In this document: piece after piece, positions 26,692-39,795 of the stretch
Layout of the letters: each line of letters begins with the position of its first letter
Numbering within the stretch: position 1 is the first letter of the stretch
NCBI GenBank assembly: GCA_031472005.1
Contig: PZJY01000002.1
Span: 3,782,001 to 3,846,000 of the forward strand
DNA from: Tetracladium setigerum
Taxonomy: Eukaryota; Ascomycota; Leotiomycetes; Helotiales
Length of the DNA stretch: 64,000 bases
Direction of reading: 5' to 3'
Position numbers and translations under genes: made by a program
Notes under the pieces: generated by a model
Seen by the model: only the letters and a program-made list of their open reading frames with translations
Told to the model about the DNA's origin: nothing
Databases searched by the model: none

Positions 26692-28685
26692 TAACATTTT
26701 GATCTTGGATGATTTCAAATACACATCTTATTAGACAACCAAAAAAGACCCTTCTTAAAGAAGTCATAGCTTATTCTTTGTTATATATTTGTGGTAAAGG
26801 CTATAATACCGATGGAAATACAGAGTACATGCAGGGGCAGCGCTGGCATATAATTCACTCCTGTGGTGCGATTGACAATGATGAATGGCCAAATTGATGG
26901 CCATTGATAAAATTCAAGCTGGAAGGGTATGTCGGACTGTTTTCTAGTTGCCAATTATCCATGTAGTTGTTGCTTTGGTCGTCTCCGCCGAGAAAGTATC
27001 AGTATATGAAGATCTAGCAAGTTCTTTCACCACTGGGCTTGAAGATCTTGAACTAGCTATCGCCGAGCAGTTCCGTGGAACTACTGTCTTTTGTTGTTTT
27101 GTTTTTACTTTTTTTTTCAAGGGACTAGATCATATCGTTCTACCCTAACAGATCGAAGCTCGACGACAAGTTTCCTCTGATCTCTCTTGTTGAGATTCAT
27201 ACCGGTTGTTGTTGGCAGTTTCGCTGACGAGGAGTTCATGTATAATATTAATGAGTAGGCTGTTAGAACTTATAAGTTGGTGCAAACAACACACACTAAT
27301 TTACTTCGATATTGAAAATAGGTGTGAATATTTGCTACATGAGAATGAAGTGTGGTTCGTATTCTCTTCCAGTTCTCCTGCTTGCTCCACTCACCTCCAC
27401 CCACGCACCAAAAAGTCCACACTAAAAGCGAGGAGTTCACGTAATTGGTTGAACCTCCACTATAAAACAAAACACTAGCTCTCTCCCTACGTAGCTCATG
27501 TTGAACTTTTTCGTTGAATAATATGAAGAGATTCAAACCATTGTTCCACAATACGTTGGCTCCTGTCGACTTGACACGGTGGTAAAAAATTCGCCTAAGG
27601 GTTTTCCGATCTTCATAACGCCATAAATGAGATGGTGGTTAGGAAGTCTTGAGGATTTACAACATGATTCACGCAACTTGTTGGTGTTGTCCTGTTTGTT
27701 CAAAAAAAAAGATTTATTCTTTTTGCGTTTTTTTGGTGGGGGTTTGGAAGGTGGGGTAGGGTAGCGTTTCATTCACTATTATCGCAAGGTCGACCTAGTG
27801 TCTTTCCTACCTTAGTCCGTCATTTCCTAAGTAAGATTATATTTACATCGAAGGGGCAATTGTTTTTGAATTGTTTATTCAAACATACACCAAAATACTT
27901 CTCTATCCAACCACTTTTTCATTTTCAATCTCCCCCAGGCATCATGAAAACAGTTTTGACAAGGAAATGTGTTAGGATGCGAAGAAACAATTGGATGTGG
28001 TTGAGAATTGGTCGGTCAGGGTGTCGAGCTATGGTATTTCTTTTCAATTGGGTCGTTGTTCTGGTGGTCTTTATGTGTTTCTTTAGTTGCAGTCCGCGGC
28101 ATATATAGTACAGTATCTACCAACCCTTTAAACACTCTCTTGGTTCCGTGCTCTGACCCCTCCGAAATATTTCCGAATTCATTTCATAAATCTTCAATTG
28201 CGGCAGAGGGGCGTTCGTCGGTAGAATGATAGACAAGTCCGTCGGTTTTATAGAGGAAGCACGACCGAGGAGATCTGAGTATAAATCGGTATATAAACTT
28301 TGTAGGTACAGGTAAATGGCGAGATCTTCCAACCGAGACGAGGATAAAAGTCCGGACGGCATCAAAACAAGAACAAGGATGCTAGACAATGTGAAAAGCA
28401 GACAAGGAACGGAATGCGAAAGGATAGGATCAATATGAGGGGTAGGTATAAACACAATTTGGTATTAAGACTTTCTTCTGTCCGCCATCCGTTTTAGTTG
28501 GCAAGATATTTAGCAAAAATCGCTCAAAGAACAACCCAAAACACACCCAATTTCATCTACACGAGAAACCATCACTCTATAGGTCCGTCCCGCACACATC
28601 CACCGGAACACCTTTTATTTCCTCCACCCTACAGGTATATTGTATATCCATCCATCCCATCCCATCATTCAATCACAAACACCAT
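26692..28685. other. gene-poor intergenic region
   Basis: About 2 kb between the ferric reductase promoter and the 3' end of the KNH-like gene. Only short frames occur, some without an ATG. A 112-codon frame at 28117-28455 (minus) has no recognisable motif and I do not support it. Confidence 0.5.
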
Positions 28686-29360
28686 TTAGAACATGGCAGC
28701 GACCAAACCGGCACCGACCAAGCCCCAGGTACCAACAGTCAAAGCATTGGCACTGGAAGGCTTGCTGGAAGTAGAAGCTGGTGCAGCAGCAGTCTCGGAT
28801 GGGGTGGAGGCAGCATCGGATTTGGTGGCGGAGGTGGAAGCCTTGTCAGCGACCTTCTCGATGGAGAATTGTTCGGATTGAGCGACGATGGAAGGGGATT
28901 GCTGGTTGGCGGTGAGGGGAGTGTAGAAGTTGAGTTGGTAACCGTCACGGATAGCTGGGCCGGCGAGAGGTTGGATGGTGTATTTCTCATCGGCGGTGGT
29001 GATGAGCTTGTCGGTGACGTTCAGGGCGTAGTTGGGGAAGACGTTTTGGTTCACGAGAACGAGGTAGACTTCCTTGGGGTCGGAGCTGGAGGGGGGGGAA
29101 TGGGTTAGATTTATGTTGGACTGGGAGAGTGTGTATAGATTGGACTTACGAGACAGCCTTCCAGGTGAAATCAACTGATTTGGAGAAATCAACAGTGGCA
29201 TTCTTGGTGGCTGGGAAGGTGATGGTGATTGCTATTTGTCTGTTAGTATATCCTCCTCGCGTTCACAAAGACAAAGTATTGCTGTAGGAGGCAAACAAAC
29301 AAACATACCTGAGACAGAGACGGCAAGAGCCAAGACAGAGGCGATGATGGAAGAACGCAT
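28686..29360 (-). CDS. Kre9/KNH-like GPI-anchored cell surface protein (first of three)
   Basis: Small secreted wall or membrane protein of the Ser/Thr-rich GPI family with a Kre9/KNH N-terminal Ig-like fold. Exons 29360-29309, 29231-29150 and 29085-28686 sum to 177 aa. There is a signal peptide (MRSSIIASVLALAVSVSA). The beta-sandwich follows at once, ITITFPATKNATVDFSKS then VDFTWKAVSSDPKEVYLVL. The domain ends at about residue 122 with SIVAQSEQFSIE. An Ala/Ser/Thr-rich stalk and a C-terminal GPI signal (NALTVGTWGLVGAGLVAAMF) complete it. Two more members lie at 44.0 and 45.1 kb, but this one is compact and has introns while they do not. Role in beta-1,6-glucan or wall assembly is by family association only. 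Confidence 0.87.
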
Positions 29361-32300
29361 GGTTGCTGATTTTTGGTATCGAACGAAGAAGTAGATGCAA
29401 AAAATTAAGGGTATTGAAATTTAGCGATTGGTAGTGAGTGTTTAAATGGAAGAAGTTAAACGACGACGACGAGATGAGATGATTGAGCTGATTGATGGAG
29501 ATGGGAGGAGAAGAAGGGAGAGAAGGGAGGATCATCGACTTGTTATATACGAAATGAAATTATGGCGTTCCATTTTCCAAAACCAGGCCCGCCATGCCTG
29601 CAAGCCTCCCTGCACCTTGCCCCATCACGAAATAAGGCTGAGCGAGAAGCTGAAGGATCGAAAAGGGCTCTCGGGCTCTCGCCGCTTAGTTAGGCGACTA
29701 ACTGGAGACTGACTGCCAGCGCAACAGCACCCACCCTACCCACTTTACTTCACACCCGCAAACACCGCAATCTCGTGCTTGTGGCTCACACATTTGCCCT
29801 TACGTGAGACTCAGCCTCACGGCCAGATGATGATTATTTACGCGAAATGATATGAATTTGCCGAGGGCAATTGAATGAATATGGATTATGTACGAATGTA
29901 CGAATGTACTACTTTGACAAAGGGCAAGCACGGTTAGGACGAGCACAACAAGTATGTACAGTAAACAAGCTCCATCAGCTTACTGCTGGACAGCCATTAT
30001 CACCCATCATCGTCTGATAACTCTATCTAATTCAAGCCCTCCACAGGTAGGTAGTGCTGGTATAGTACGTATTTCGCAGTCAAAGTCACCTCTCCCACAC
30101 GCGCCGATACTTCGCGTTGTTGTGGCAGCCCCGGTTTGTTGTGAGTGTGTAGTTTGTAACACCAAAATAGCGAGCTTCTGTGCCTCAGCCTCCGAATACT
30201 TTGCATTAATGTTGCTACTTGTGCATCGGGCAAATGCGAATATGCAGATGTAGTATGCATAGTAACTTAGTAAGGGCCGGAGTAAGGCGAGGTAACGTGA
30301 GAATTTAATGCAGCTAATAATCCCGTCAGTATTAGTATTAGTATTGGTAATGGCTCTAAATCATTACAGTATCATCATCATCATCCCGACCGTAAACAAA
30401 GCATTATCAACGCCGAAATAAAATAACAATTACCACACCATTCATTCGCCATCCACAATCGGTAATAACATCAATGATTATTTGAAATCTGCCTCCCTCG
30501 TACTGCACCCCGTTCGTTACCTTCGCCGCCGTTGAGGCTCCGGACTCTCGGAGCCCGCCCTGCACAGCGAAAATCCCAAGTGACTGACTCCAGACGGAAT
30601 CCCAAAATAGCCTCCATCACCCCACATAACATAAGCCAACACGAAAGTCAAAAAAAGACCGCCCAAAAAAAATGGGGAGCCCACCCAGTCACACCAAACC
30701 AAGGTTATCCAAGCTTTTCTGTACGAGCAAACAAGCCCCAGCTACTTGACCAAAGCCCAAGCAACAAACATCATCGACGGAGGAAAGCGAAGGGGGGGGC
30801 AAGGCAAGGCAAGACAGGCAAGGTAAAAGCAGCCATGCTGTCCCCCTGAATATCACTCCCCTCCCGAATTGGGTTTGCAAGACACTAAGTATTTCCTTTA
30901 CGAAGGTAGACATTTCATTCGCTCTCTAACCGTCTCACGGGTCCCTGCGGCACGGAAAGTGAACAGCATTTCCTGCCTCCTGTACTTTTAATGCTAAAAT
31001 ACGCCTAGAGCCAAGGTCAAAACGAGCGTGAGCCTATTATGGCGCGGAGTTTCTACGAGGTATCGATTTTGGGTTTAGCGGTTGTCAGATATTGGAGCAT
31101 TATTGGGTGAATAATCTGGTGAGAGAGAGTTGGGTCGGGAGACGGACGGGGTGCATTATTTGGGGGCGGTGTCAGACGCCAAGGGAGAGTGGTGAGAGTC
31201 GTTGGGTCGTGATTTGTTGGTGATACGGTTGGAAGATTAAAGAAAACTGATGAGGCACAAGGCAAGGCAAGGTACGAAGGCGGAATACCACACTACTGTT
31301 CGGGGGCCAAAAATCTATTTCCATGGTAATGCCAAGATTAAAGAGTCGACATTCGTTTTGTGAATTGGAGCTTTTGGGAGAACTTGCAGTTTCGATTCCT
31401 GTTTTTTCAGCGTTATTTGAGGTGAGAGAATCAATCATTATGCTTTCGATGGCACGGTGTGAGATTTTACCTGTGGCTGGCTGCTAGAAACGCGCTGTCA
31501 TGATGGACTAAGGCGAGCTGTCGGACGGGGTGAATTAGCTGCAGAAGAGCTGAGCAGGACGTTTCTTGGAGATGGCATTTTGAAAAATACGGGGATGGTT
31601 GGAGAGGGAAAGTAAGTTTGTTGGTGTGTGTGTTTGTGATCTTTTCTCATTCTTCTTTCATTTCAAGGGAGTCGGTCTTCTAACAATTGGTGCAGTTTTT
31701 CCATCGCGTATACTCGTACATCACCACTTAAATCGAAGGGGACAGACATCTGCCCACTTACTAGTGAACGACGCGCAATCGTCTTTCTCAGTCAGTACTA
31801 TGGCGCAACTAGTCGATGTTTAAATCTTGCGACGAACTCCTCGAGAAATTTCAAACAACAATTCCTCCACATATTTACATTTTATCCAAACCACACGATG
31901 TTATTTTCGCTCAAGATACGCGTATGCCTCGACGATAGCTTCATCCCCTCCAGTCCAAACACCGCCAAATGATCTCACATCAGCGACTTTGACGGCAATT
32001 TTCTTCCGGTGGTTCAGTCTCCCTCGCTCTCAATTGCTGCTCTTTTGCGAGGAAAACGGCGCTGCGATATCGATTACGTCTTGCATACATTGGCAGGTTT
32101 TTCAATTGGCGGAGTCGCACGCGATACACATGCCAACAAAGGGGTGTGCGACAAAAGCACGAGAAAGAATACTTGAGTGCTAGATGTGTCTTATTAAATC
32201 AGGTAGGTCGTGCCAGGGCAGAAAGAGTCTGAACGACTCGCAAAAAGCCGAAACATGTCTTGTCCGATCGCTTCCAATGACCTTTGGCTGTTTATTTTCT

Positions 32301-33538
32301 GCGGTGAACATCCTCTCACCAAACGTAGCCAGGCAGCGCTGAATTTAAACTCGCCAGAAAACAAGCGCAAATGGGGCACATGGAGGAAAGTATTGTCTCT
32401 GATGGGTGTTAATCATAAGGCAGAGAGAATCTTCGGCTCCGATAAAGCCAAGCGGCATTGCAGTACCACTTTTGATATGCGACTATAAGTGTTGACGCAT
32501 GGGCCCCAAGAACTGCAATACTTTTTGTCGTGAGATTCCTGGAATTTCTTCTGTTTTTTTTTTTTTAGAGGAAAGGCTCTATGTGGGAGCCAAAGCCAGG
32601 GAAGATCTCTTTTGGGGGAGTTGTGAAATTGCGACACGGATGTTTGGGTACGCGGAACAAGGAAAGCAATTCTGCAAGCAATTTCCATTTCCATTGCTCT
32701 TACAAGATATCAAAGGAAGGAAGTTAAGTCTCGATATTTGGATGGAAAGGAAAGTATGTGTATGTCCACCCTTTAGGGGGTGCTGCATGTAAGTAAGACC
32801 TTTCCTGGCAATTCTTTCCTTTTTCAATTATCTGACACTTTCCAGAAATATTTAGTTACAATCAGCCATCAGATAAATATCAAGCAATCCCATTATATTC
32901 CAAAAAAAAAATTACCTGACTACATGTCATGCGCCGAAGTCGAGTGTGCGATACATACCGAGGAGGGAGGTGAAGATACACAATTCAATGCCCTCTCAAG
33001 TGATGATGTTGCAGTGGGATAGTCCCGAGCATTATTCAAAAACTTCCACAGAAACAACAACAACAACAACAACAACAATTCCAGATTGAGAACGGAGATA
33101 TCGACCTCTCAATCCATCAAACACCTAAGCCATCATGTCGTCATCGAGATAACAGGATTCTGTGCCCAGAATGGGGGGAGCTGTAAATCAGTGGTGTATT
33201 TTTTTCGTTTGGAAGCTTCCAGGTTTCGCGGTACAAAAATCTCATTCTTATGGTGCAATATATTAATCGTTGAATAAATATGGAGAGCTTCCTCTCTATA
33301 CGATACGAGGAAAGCGAAGGGAGAACCCGAGGAATGCGAAAACCAAGCTGCACAACGTACAGATTCACTAGTCTGTTTCTGGACAACTCCTCTTTCTCAA
33401 CCCCAGATGCCATCTTCTTTTCGTGCTCACCTCAACATCTCGAAAACAACAGAGAAGAGAAGAGATTTTGATTTTGCTCCTTCACAGTGTTATTTACTCT
33501 CATGTGTTTATATCGACCATAGCAAATTAGCAATCGCA
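29361..33538. other. 4.2-kb intergenic region between two divergent genes
   Basis: Upstream space of the KNH-like gene (minus) and the methyltransferase (plus). A TATATAA sits at 29543-29549 on the minus strand, about 180 nt before the KNH-like start. A CAA microsatellite lies near 33.05 kb. Short frames at 31827-32183 (plus) and its antisense have no family match I can defend. An unannotated noncoding RNA is possible but unsupported. Confidence 0.5.
33053..33078. repeat. AAC/CAA trinucleotide microsatellite
   Basis: About eight perfect copies of a CAA-type triplet in the space upstream of the methyltransferase. Simple repeat, no other feature. Confidence 0.85.
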
Positions 33539-34805
33539 ATGGACAACCCAACTACCGCCCTCCCAACAGACCACACAGGTTCAAAGACCCAGCAAAAGAA
33601 AGACGAAGACGTCATCAACCAATACACGATTCCAGAACCCGAACCATTCATCTCTTTCAACGCCTTGAAAGATCGAATCCGTCATCACTATGAGATGGCT
33701 TCAGATTACTACTACCGCCTTTGGTATTAAGTTCCTCCCGCCTTCCTCTCCAGTATCACAGTATCAAAAAACATCTCAAACTGACAACATCATTTCCAAG
33801 GGGAGAGCACATCCACCACGGATACTTTCTCGAACCAACTGACACCAAAGAAAAGGCCCAGGTTCGGTTAATTGAGCTTCTTCTCGAACGATCTGCCCTT
33901 CCGGCTGGAAGTTCCATTCTTGACGTCGGTTGTGGGATTGGCGGTACAAGCCGCTACTTAGCGACATGTCACGCTTGCAATGTCACCGGTGTAACAATCA
34001 GCGGGCGTCAAGTTGACATTGCACGAAAGTTGACTCTCGAAGCCAGTAGTGGAAGCGATTCAAGCGATGAATCAACTACTACTACTACCACTACTGAAAC
34101 CTCCCCAGTTATTGCGGCTGGGGTCCTTGGAGACAGCGTCAAACTGGGTGAAGGAACCGTTCGCTTCCTAGAACTGGATGCAGAGAAGATGGGTGATTTC
34201 TTCACCACGGATCCGAATGTGTTAAAGTTTGATTGCGTGTGGATCTCAGAGGCGATGAGCCATCTTCCAAATAAAGAGTTGTTCTTTCAGAATGCGTATT
34301 TGCTTTTGAATCCGGGTGGGAAACTGGTTGTGGCGGATTGGTTCAAGGCGGAGAATTTGACTGAGGAGCAGATGAAGGCCGATATCTCCCCCATTGAAGG
34401 TTGGAGGGCTTTTTTCCCCAGATCTCGTTTACAGTGGTGGATAGGCTGATGATTATGATAGATGGCATGCTCCTTCCTCCTCTTTGTAGTCAAGCGGATT
34501 ATGTTCGTTTTGCCGAAGGTGCTGGATTGAAGAAATTCGCAGCTCCATTCGACATCAGCGACAAAGTTTCTAAAACCTGGTATGTGAACACCTATCTACC
34601 TACCTGTTCAAGTCTAGTCAAAGTGGTTCATACTGAAGAAAAAAATAGGGACATCTCATGGACGCTTATTCAAAACCCAGCTCTGTGGGCTTTCGCCGTT
34701 TCTCAGGGTAGAGATGGACTTGCTTTCATGCAAGCTTTCAGAGCGATGAGAAGGGGGTTTGCGAATGGAACTTTCCGCTATGCTGTTATGACCTTTCAAA
34801 AGTGA
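33539..34805 (+). CDS. SAM-dependent methyltransferase, sterol/tocopherol-MT-like
   Basis: Class I methyltransferase of the family that includes plant gamma-tocopherol and sterol C-methyltransferases. Exons 33539-33723, 33801-34399, 34462-34579 and 34649-34805 sum to 352 aa. The SAM-binding motif LDVGCGIGGTSRYLA begins at about residue 102. It is preceded by the HIHHGYFLEPTDTKEKAQ block typical of this group. Later blocks include FDCVWISEAMSHLPNKELFF and LLNPGGKLVVADWF. No signal peptide, so probably cytosolic. Between the second and third strands sits a Ser/Asp/Thr-rich insert with seven Thr in a row encoded by an ACT repeat, unusual for the fold. The substrate cannot be told; no biosynthetic partners are adjacent. 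Confidence 0.88.
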
Positions 34806-35560
34806 TGGAATTGGATTGAATTGTTGTGGGTTCATGACGAAGCACAACACTTATGTCGACATTTTGTCGGTTCTTTGATCTCAATAGAGAACTCATATAG
34901 ACTCGTTTTGAAAGTGTTTTGAGCGAAGAATTTCAGATATTTTTCAATTTGCCATCGCGCGAACTCCCACAGCATAGCAGAATGATCTTGGAAAATTTTA
35001 GGCCGGGGATTGACAGAATCAGGCCTTGTTTTTCCACTTCCACATCCATTTGACGCATTCCTTGCTGCTGACGTGTATCTCTTCGTTCTCTAGGACTGTA
35101 TCAATTCCTTGCACAAACCATCCAGCGTAAGGTAGGAATTCTATACGTTGCAGTTTATAATCTTGCGTGTTCTATTTATAAACAGGAGTCTTCTGTACAA
35201 ATCTTACTCTAATAAGGACAGACCCATACCAATGTACTATACAGCAAATAAAATCGACGTACAATATATCCCCTCTTCCTTGTAAACACCAATCCTTATC
35301 CTCAAATCTATCAAAAGTCCGAATGTTCAAGAAATTTACCAAACAAATCCACAATAATACACTATACACCGCAGAGAAAAACAACCAAATTTCCCAGAAG
35401 AAAGAAAGAAAAACACCCAGAACCCAACCTCCCAAACTCCCCACCCATCCCGTCCCCTCTTTCCCTCCTACACAAAGAAAAGAATCCCAAAATTCAAAAT
35501 CCTAAACCTCCAAAATCCTCAACCTCCAAAATCCAAAACCTCAAAAAAAAAATCAAAAAA
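34806..35560. other. convergent intergenic region with A/C-rich tract
   Basis: 3' flanks of the methyltransferase (plus) and the 167-aa gene (minus). From about 35.32 to 35.56 kb the plus strand is strongly A/C-rich with runs such as CCTCAAAAAAAAAATC. No gene seen. Confidence 0.55.
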
Positions 35561-36390
35561 TCAATGCACACTCCTCCCAACCTCCCACTCCTCCGGCATG
35601 CCCTTCTCACACCCACACTCGCTCCCCCTCACCACCCTCGTCGAGCAGCAATAGCCCCTACTCCTGCCCAGATAATCCTCTTGATTCCTCCTCTCCTTCT
35701 CCTGGCGCAGCGCTTCAAGCAGGATGCGGCCGTATTTGTAGGCGCGATTGCCTTCGGCGAGGAAGCGTGAGACGAGGGTTAGTTCGGATGTTGTGCGGTA
35801 GATTATCTGTGTGGAAGGGATGGGGGATTAGTTTTGGGGTTTTTTTTGGGTTGGAGGTATTGGGGATTTGGATGGTTTGGAGGTGGTGGGGAGGGGGAAG
35901 CGAAGAAGAAAGGGGCAGCAAGTATTTACGTCGTCTTTTTCAACGATGCCCTTGAGGCGATCATCGGCTGTCTCGATGGTAACTGCGAGTAAGGCTTCTA
36001 GAGAATCATAGTCGGATCCGAGAATTCGGATTACCACTTCTGTTGCGTCTAGGTTGTTGAGAAGCTTGATTTAGATTTGCGTTAGTAAAAGAATTACCAT
36101 CTTTTCTTGATAGGCTTTTATGATATATCAGTGGGGGATGGGGAGATAAAGTTGACGAACGAGTAGATTGTAAGATAAGGTAAGGTAAAGTAAGTGGGGA
36201 AGTGATTGAGCAAGTGGAGGAAAGAAATACTGAACCTCAAAAACATGGTAATAAATAGTAAACTTACTCTATTTTCACGAATCCATTGATTCCTCTCCTG
36301 AATCCCAATAAACGAAGCTGGCAACTCGCTGAGCTGAACGGGTGCTTGCAACGAAAGACGAACACGTCGAATGAATGACTGCAGTATCAT
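35561..36390 (-). CDS. conserved-looking 167-aa protein of unknown function
   Basis: Three exons (36390-36268, 36064-35930, 35806-35561), each ending in phase 0, give 167 aa without stops. The first intron is long (203 nt) for this genome. The protein is mostly helical and charged: RVRLSLQAPVQLSELPASFI, then LNNLDATEVVIRILGSDYDS, then RFLAEGNRAYKYGRILLEAL. It ends in a Cys-containing tail (GYCCSTRVVRGSECGCEKG). There is no signal peptide or membrane helix. I do not recognise the family. In-frame splicing at three clean junctions is the evidence that it is real. A tiny extra exon inside intron 1 is conceivable but would break the frame as I read it. Confidence 0.65.
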
Positions 36391-37212
36391 CTTGGCTACC
36401 TTCTCTTCTATTCTCTTCTCTTGAGCTGTGTAGTATCTCGATCTCTCTGTCGCAAAAGTAATCTGGGCAGAAGGTTTATTCTATTTGAATGCGGACAATA
36501 ACTTTCTTGACGATGGAACGACAAGCCTTTGTATCTTTTCTAAACAACGGGGAGGGGCGTTCTTTTCAGCCCTTTTCTAACAGAATTATTCAGGGGAGAA
36601 ACCAATGTTCGAGATGCGTCTTGTTGAGCTACTTAAGTGGCTTGCGCTACGACGGCGCCACGCTGGTGGTGGGAAGTGTCGTGAGTGGTTCGATTAGACT
36701 TCGGGGCTGAAAAGATAGAAGCTGATTGCGGGTGATTTTCGTTCTATTTGCCTCTTCATAATTTTATCGGCTTGTTTTTTTGTGTGTGATTGGTGATTTG
36801 GTTCGAGACGGAGCTTTTGAGGAGTTGTGGTGGAAATAACGGAAAGTTCTGGCGGATGCGAGAGAACGTGGTGTTGACTTGTGGTGCGTGATGGGGATGG
36901 CATTGGTGGGTGATAGATATCACGAAGACGCGTAAATCAGATGAAAGGATGATTCCAGGCGCATGGTAACGATTCGGTGTGAACCTTATGAAGCTCTAGC
37001 TCGTCCGGATTCCCCAAAATCCTCACACTAACAATACAGTTCAACAATAGTCACCGAATTTAAGCTTTTTATTAGCGAAACCACCAACAAATCGAATTGG
37101 ACGAAAAAAAAAGACTATTGTGCGACCGGACTATTGACGATGAAAGTCGCTTCCAGAACTCCAAAACCCCCTTCTCCAATGATACGCCTTGCGTAAAAAT
37201 AACCGACCCAAC
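36391..37212. other. intergenic, upstream of the 167-aa gene
   Basis: Only short frames without motifs. Contains the promoter of the 167-aa gene and the 3' flank of the next minus-strand gene. Confidence 0.55.
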
Positions 37213-38388
37213 CTACCGGATAACCTCAAATCCTCCCTGCTTTCCCCCGCTCCTTATTCTCTTCAGGCTCGGCGGCCGTGGAAACCTCATCATGAACACC
37301 ATCGCCTCATTCTTCACCTTCTCTCTCATTGGAACCGGTGGTAGAGGCCCGTCACCCGCTTGGAGTTGCGAGATGCGCATGTCGAGAGCGATGGTAATTT
37401 TACGCTTTCGGATATACTTTTGGGAGAGAAACCAACATCCTAGGAAGATGGCTAGAACGCCGACTATGGTTTGTGTGTTAGTAAGTTGACGACCATCGAC
37501 GAACAGGTTTCCAAGGTCAATGGGAAGGGACCTGTGGGGTATTTTTGATGAAAGACGTACCAAGAATGGCAATTACACTTATGATGATTGTCATTTTGCT
37601 AATTCCTCCCATACCCGACATACCACCTCCCATGATTGGATTTGCCGTGGTGGAATCATCCAGGAGCGTGCTGGTTGAGGGTGAACGAACTGAAGTTGCG
37701 AATGTTGTAGGATAAACGGGACCCGCGTCAGTGATGGAGGAAGGCGCGAGATTTGGAGGTAACGGTAAAGCAAAGGTAGGGAGCAACGCGGTCGAGGAAG
37801 ATACAACGCCATCGTCTCCGGGAAGCGTAGAAGGAATTAGAAGTGCGGTTGTGACAACGGGAATGGCGATGGGGATTGGTGATGTGCTGGTTCTTTGAGT
37901 GGTACTTGATGAGACAATGGGTGCGGGCTGTTGAAATGTAGGTACAGGCTGTTGGAACGTCGGCGCCGGCGCAGGCGCAGTTGTTGCTGGTTCGGGAGGA
38001 GTAGTGGTGGGAGCAACAGTTGCAACTGGTGCTTGAGTGGTAGGTTCCTGTCAAATTATTTAGTCTTCAATCTACAGACGGCTAGAACTCAAAAGAAAGT
38101 AGATGGACTTACAGCTTGTGTAGGAGGCGGCGCCGCCGTCATTGCAGGTGGATTTGACACCGCCGGCGCTGCTGTCGTTGTCGCCGGAGGTTGCTCAGTT
38201 GTTGTTGTGGTTGTTGATCTGTTCTTTCCAAGTAGATTCCCAAGTAGAGAATTTCCTCCATTCAAGAGTCCTCCCAACAAGCTTCCCTGTCTATTCCGTA
38301 GATCTCCCCTCTTGTGCAATCTTGGATTTGACTCCATCCCGTCAACCCATTGCCCGATCATGTCTCTCTCAAGCCGTGGAAACCTCAT
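37213..38388 (-). CDS. Ser/Thr/Pro-rich single-pass membrane protein
   Basis: Exons 38388-38113, 38047-37561 and 37463-37213 sum to 337 aa. A basic N-terminus carries a dibasic site (RLHKR) and Gly/Leu repeats (SLLGGLLNGGNSLLGNLLG). A long Thr/Pro/Ser/Ala-rich stretch up to about residue 235 looks like an O-glycosylated ectodomain. A Gly/Met stretch (GGGMSGMGG) and one membrane helix (about 243-266) follow, then a basic cytosolic tail (QKYIRKRK). This layout resembles fungal wall-stress or mucin-type sensors. No N-terminal signal peptide is visible, so either a first exon is missed or the helix acts as a signal-anchor. The function is unknown; sensor-like is inference. Confidence 0.72.
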
Positions 38389-39768
38389 TCTGATAACACA
38401 ACTAACGACGGCAACGAAGAACGAAGAAGTGGAAAATTAAAAGCAACTGCTATGCGGCAAGGACCTGCCTTCCAACACATAGAGCGGGAACATCGACAGT
38501 AAAGAGAAGAAAGGACGAAATAGCAGTCCGCGAGAAGTCACCCCAAATCCCCCGGAATCGAAATTGGTGCGGGACGACGGACGAACAGACACCACAGCAT
38601 CGCGTATCTTCAAGCATCAAAATCGAGTCCGAGCCACTTGGCTCAAGATCGAGGACTGCTTGTCAAGCGAGTCAAGGTTGCTAAGCACCGCATTTGGAAA
38701 ATAAGGGAGACAGTTGCGGGAAACGCTCGGGTCGTACCATGGGCGATCATTGTTTTGGTGATCATGGCTCGGACGTTGATCGAGGTCTGTGGTTCGCGGC
38801 TCGCTAAAGTTTGAAACGAGGATGGAGCGGACGAGGCTGGTCACGTGATATTTATTATTTGAACTTCCCTTCCTTTGTCCATGGGGTGATCTGTGATCTA
38901 TCTTGATCATTCTTCCTGTGTTTCTCGAGGAAGGAATTTGAATTTCTAGCACCTACTGCGTGAAATAGAAGTACAATCTCAAAGGCTTCGGGTATCAAAA
39001 TATATCACTTTCCCGTGGGGTCCCGCAAACAAGTGTTTATGAGAAACGATTCCGAGCTTCCGCCAACGAGCTCTTTCATACTTGATACATCTCACGATCC
39101 AAGCTAACTGCCATCCAAACAATCAGATTTCCCGCCTGTCATCGTCAAACAAATAAGGATAGAGTCAAGTCGCACCAGAATCGCAATTTGCACTTCCGCC
39201 TGCTGGGCAAAGGATTCGGGAGATGATGTGCGAGAGAATGGGCTGAGCTTCTTGCCTCCTGATTTATCAGTTGGACGAAACCTCGAGATGAGTTTGTTAG
39301 CTGATCTCAAAGATGCTCAAGTCCGTCTCAATTCCAATATTCAATTGCACGTGGGAGTCTGAGAGACACCGCGCAATACACACTCCCCCTTAACCTGTCT
39401 TTGTCTCTGCTCGAACAAATTCCGAAAACCATTGCGGCTGCTGATTAAGAAACTATCCAGAGTTCAGCTCCCAAATAAATCCTACCTGAGTAAGATATTT
39501 GGAGCCCTGTCATTCAGAAGTTTCTCTTCGCTTGAATCCAATCGCTGAAGATTAGGGTTGGAGCGAAAGAAAAAAAAGAACAACATATCCTTTTTGCCTT
39601 CCATCGTTTTCCTCTAGGTCAAATACAAACACACATGTAGCCCGTAGGAATTTCGACATGTTTATATTCGTCTATCGTTACAAAAATGGAAACTTAGCTC
39701 TCCAAAAAGACCAAAAATAATGTGACAAGACCAAAAAAAGACTTCGACGATTTGTTTGAAACAGAGTC
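38389..39768. other. intergenic region
   Basis: Only frames of at most about 110 codons without recognisable motifs. No RNA gene apart from the tRNA to the right. Confidence 0.55.
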
Positions 39769-39773
39769 AAAAA
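39769..39773 (-). terminator. RNA polymerase III T-run terminator of the tRNA
   Basis: TTTTT on the minus strand, 22 nt beyond the tRNA 3' end, as expected for Pol III termination. Confidence 0.65.
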
Positions 39774-39795
39774 GAGGTACTCTCGTATCGTGCTA

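Noticed and set aside
30861..31823. TG-, GT- and purine-rich runs in the 29.4-33.5 kb intergenic region considered as a repeat or RNA gene
   Set aside because: No tandem unit, inverted ends or RNA fold stands out by eye.
31827..32183. Protein-like words on both strands near 32 kb
   Set aside because: Stops interrupt the minus reading every 15-40 codons, and neither strand gives a spliced gene or known motif.
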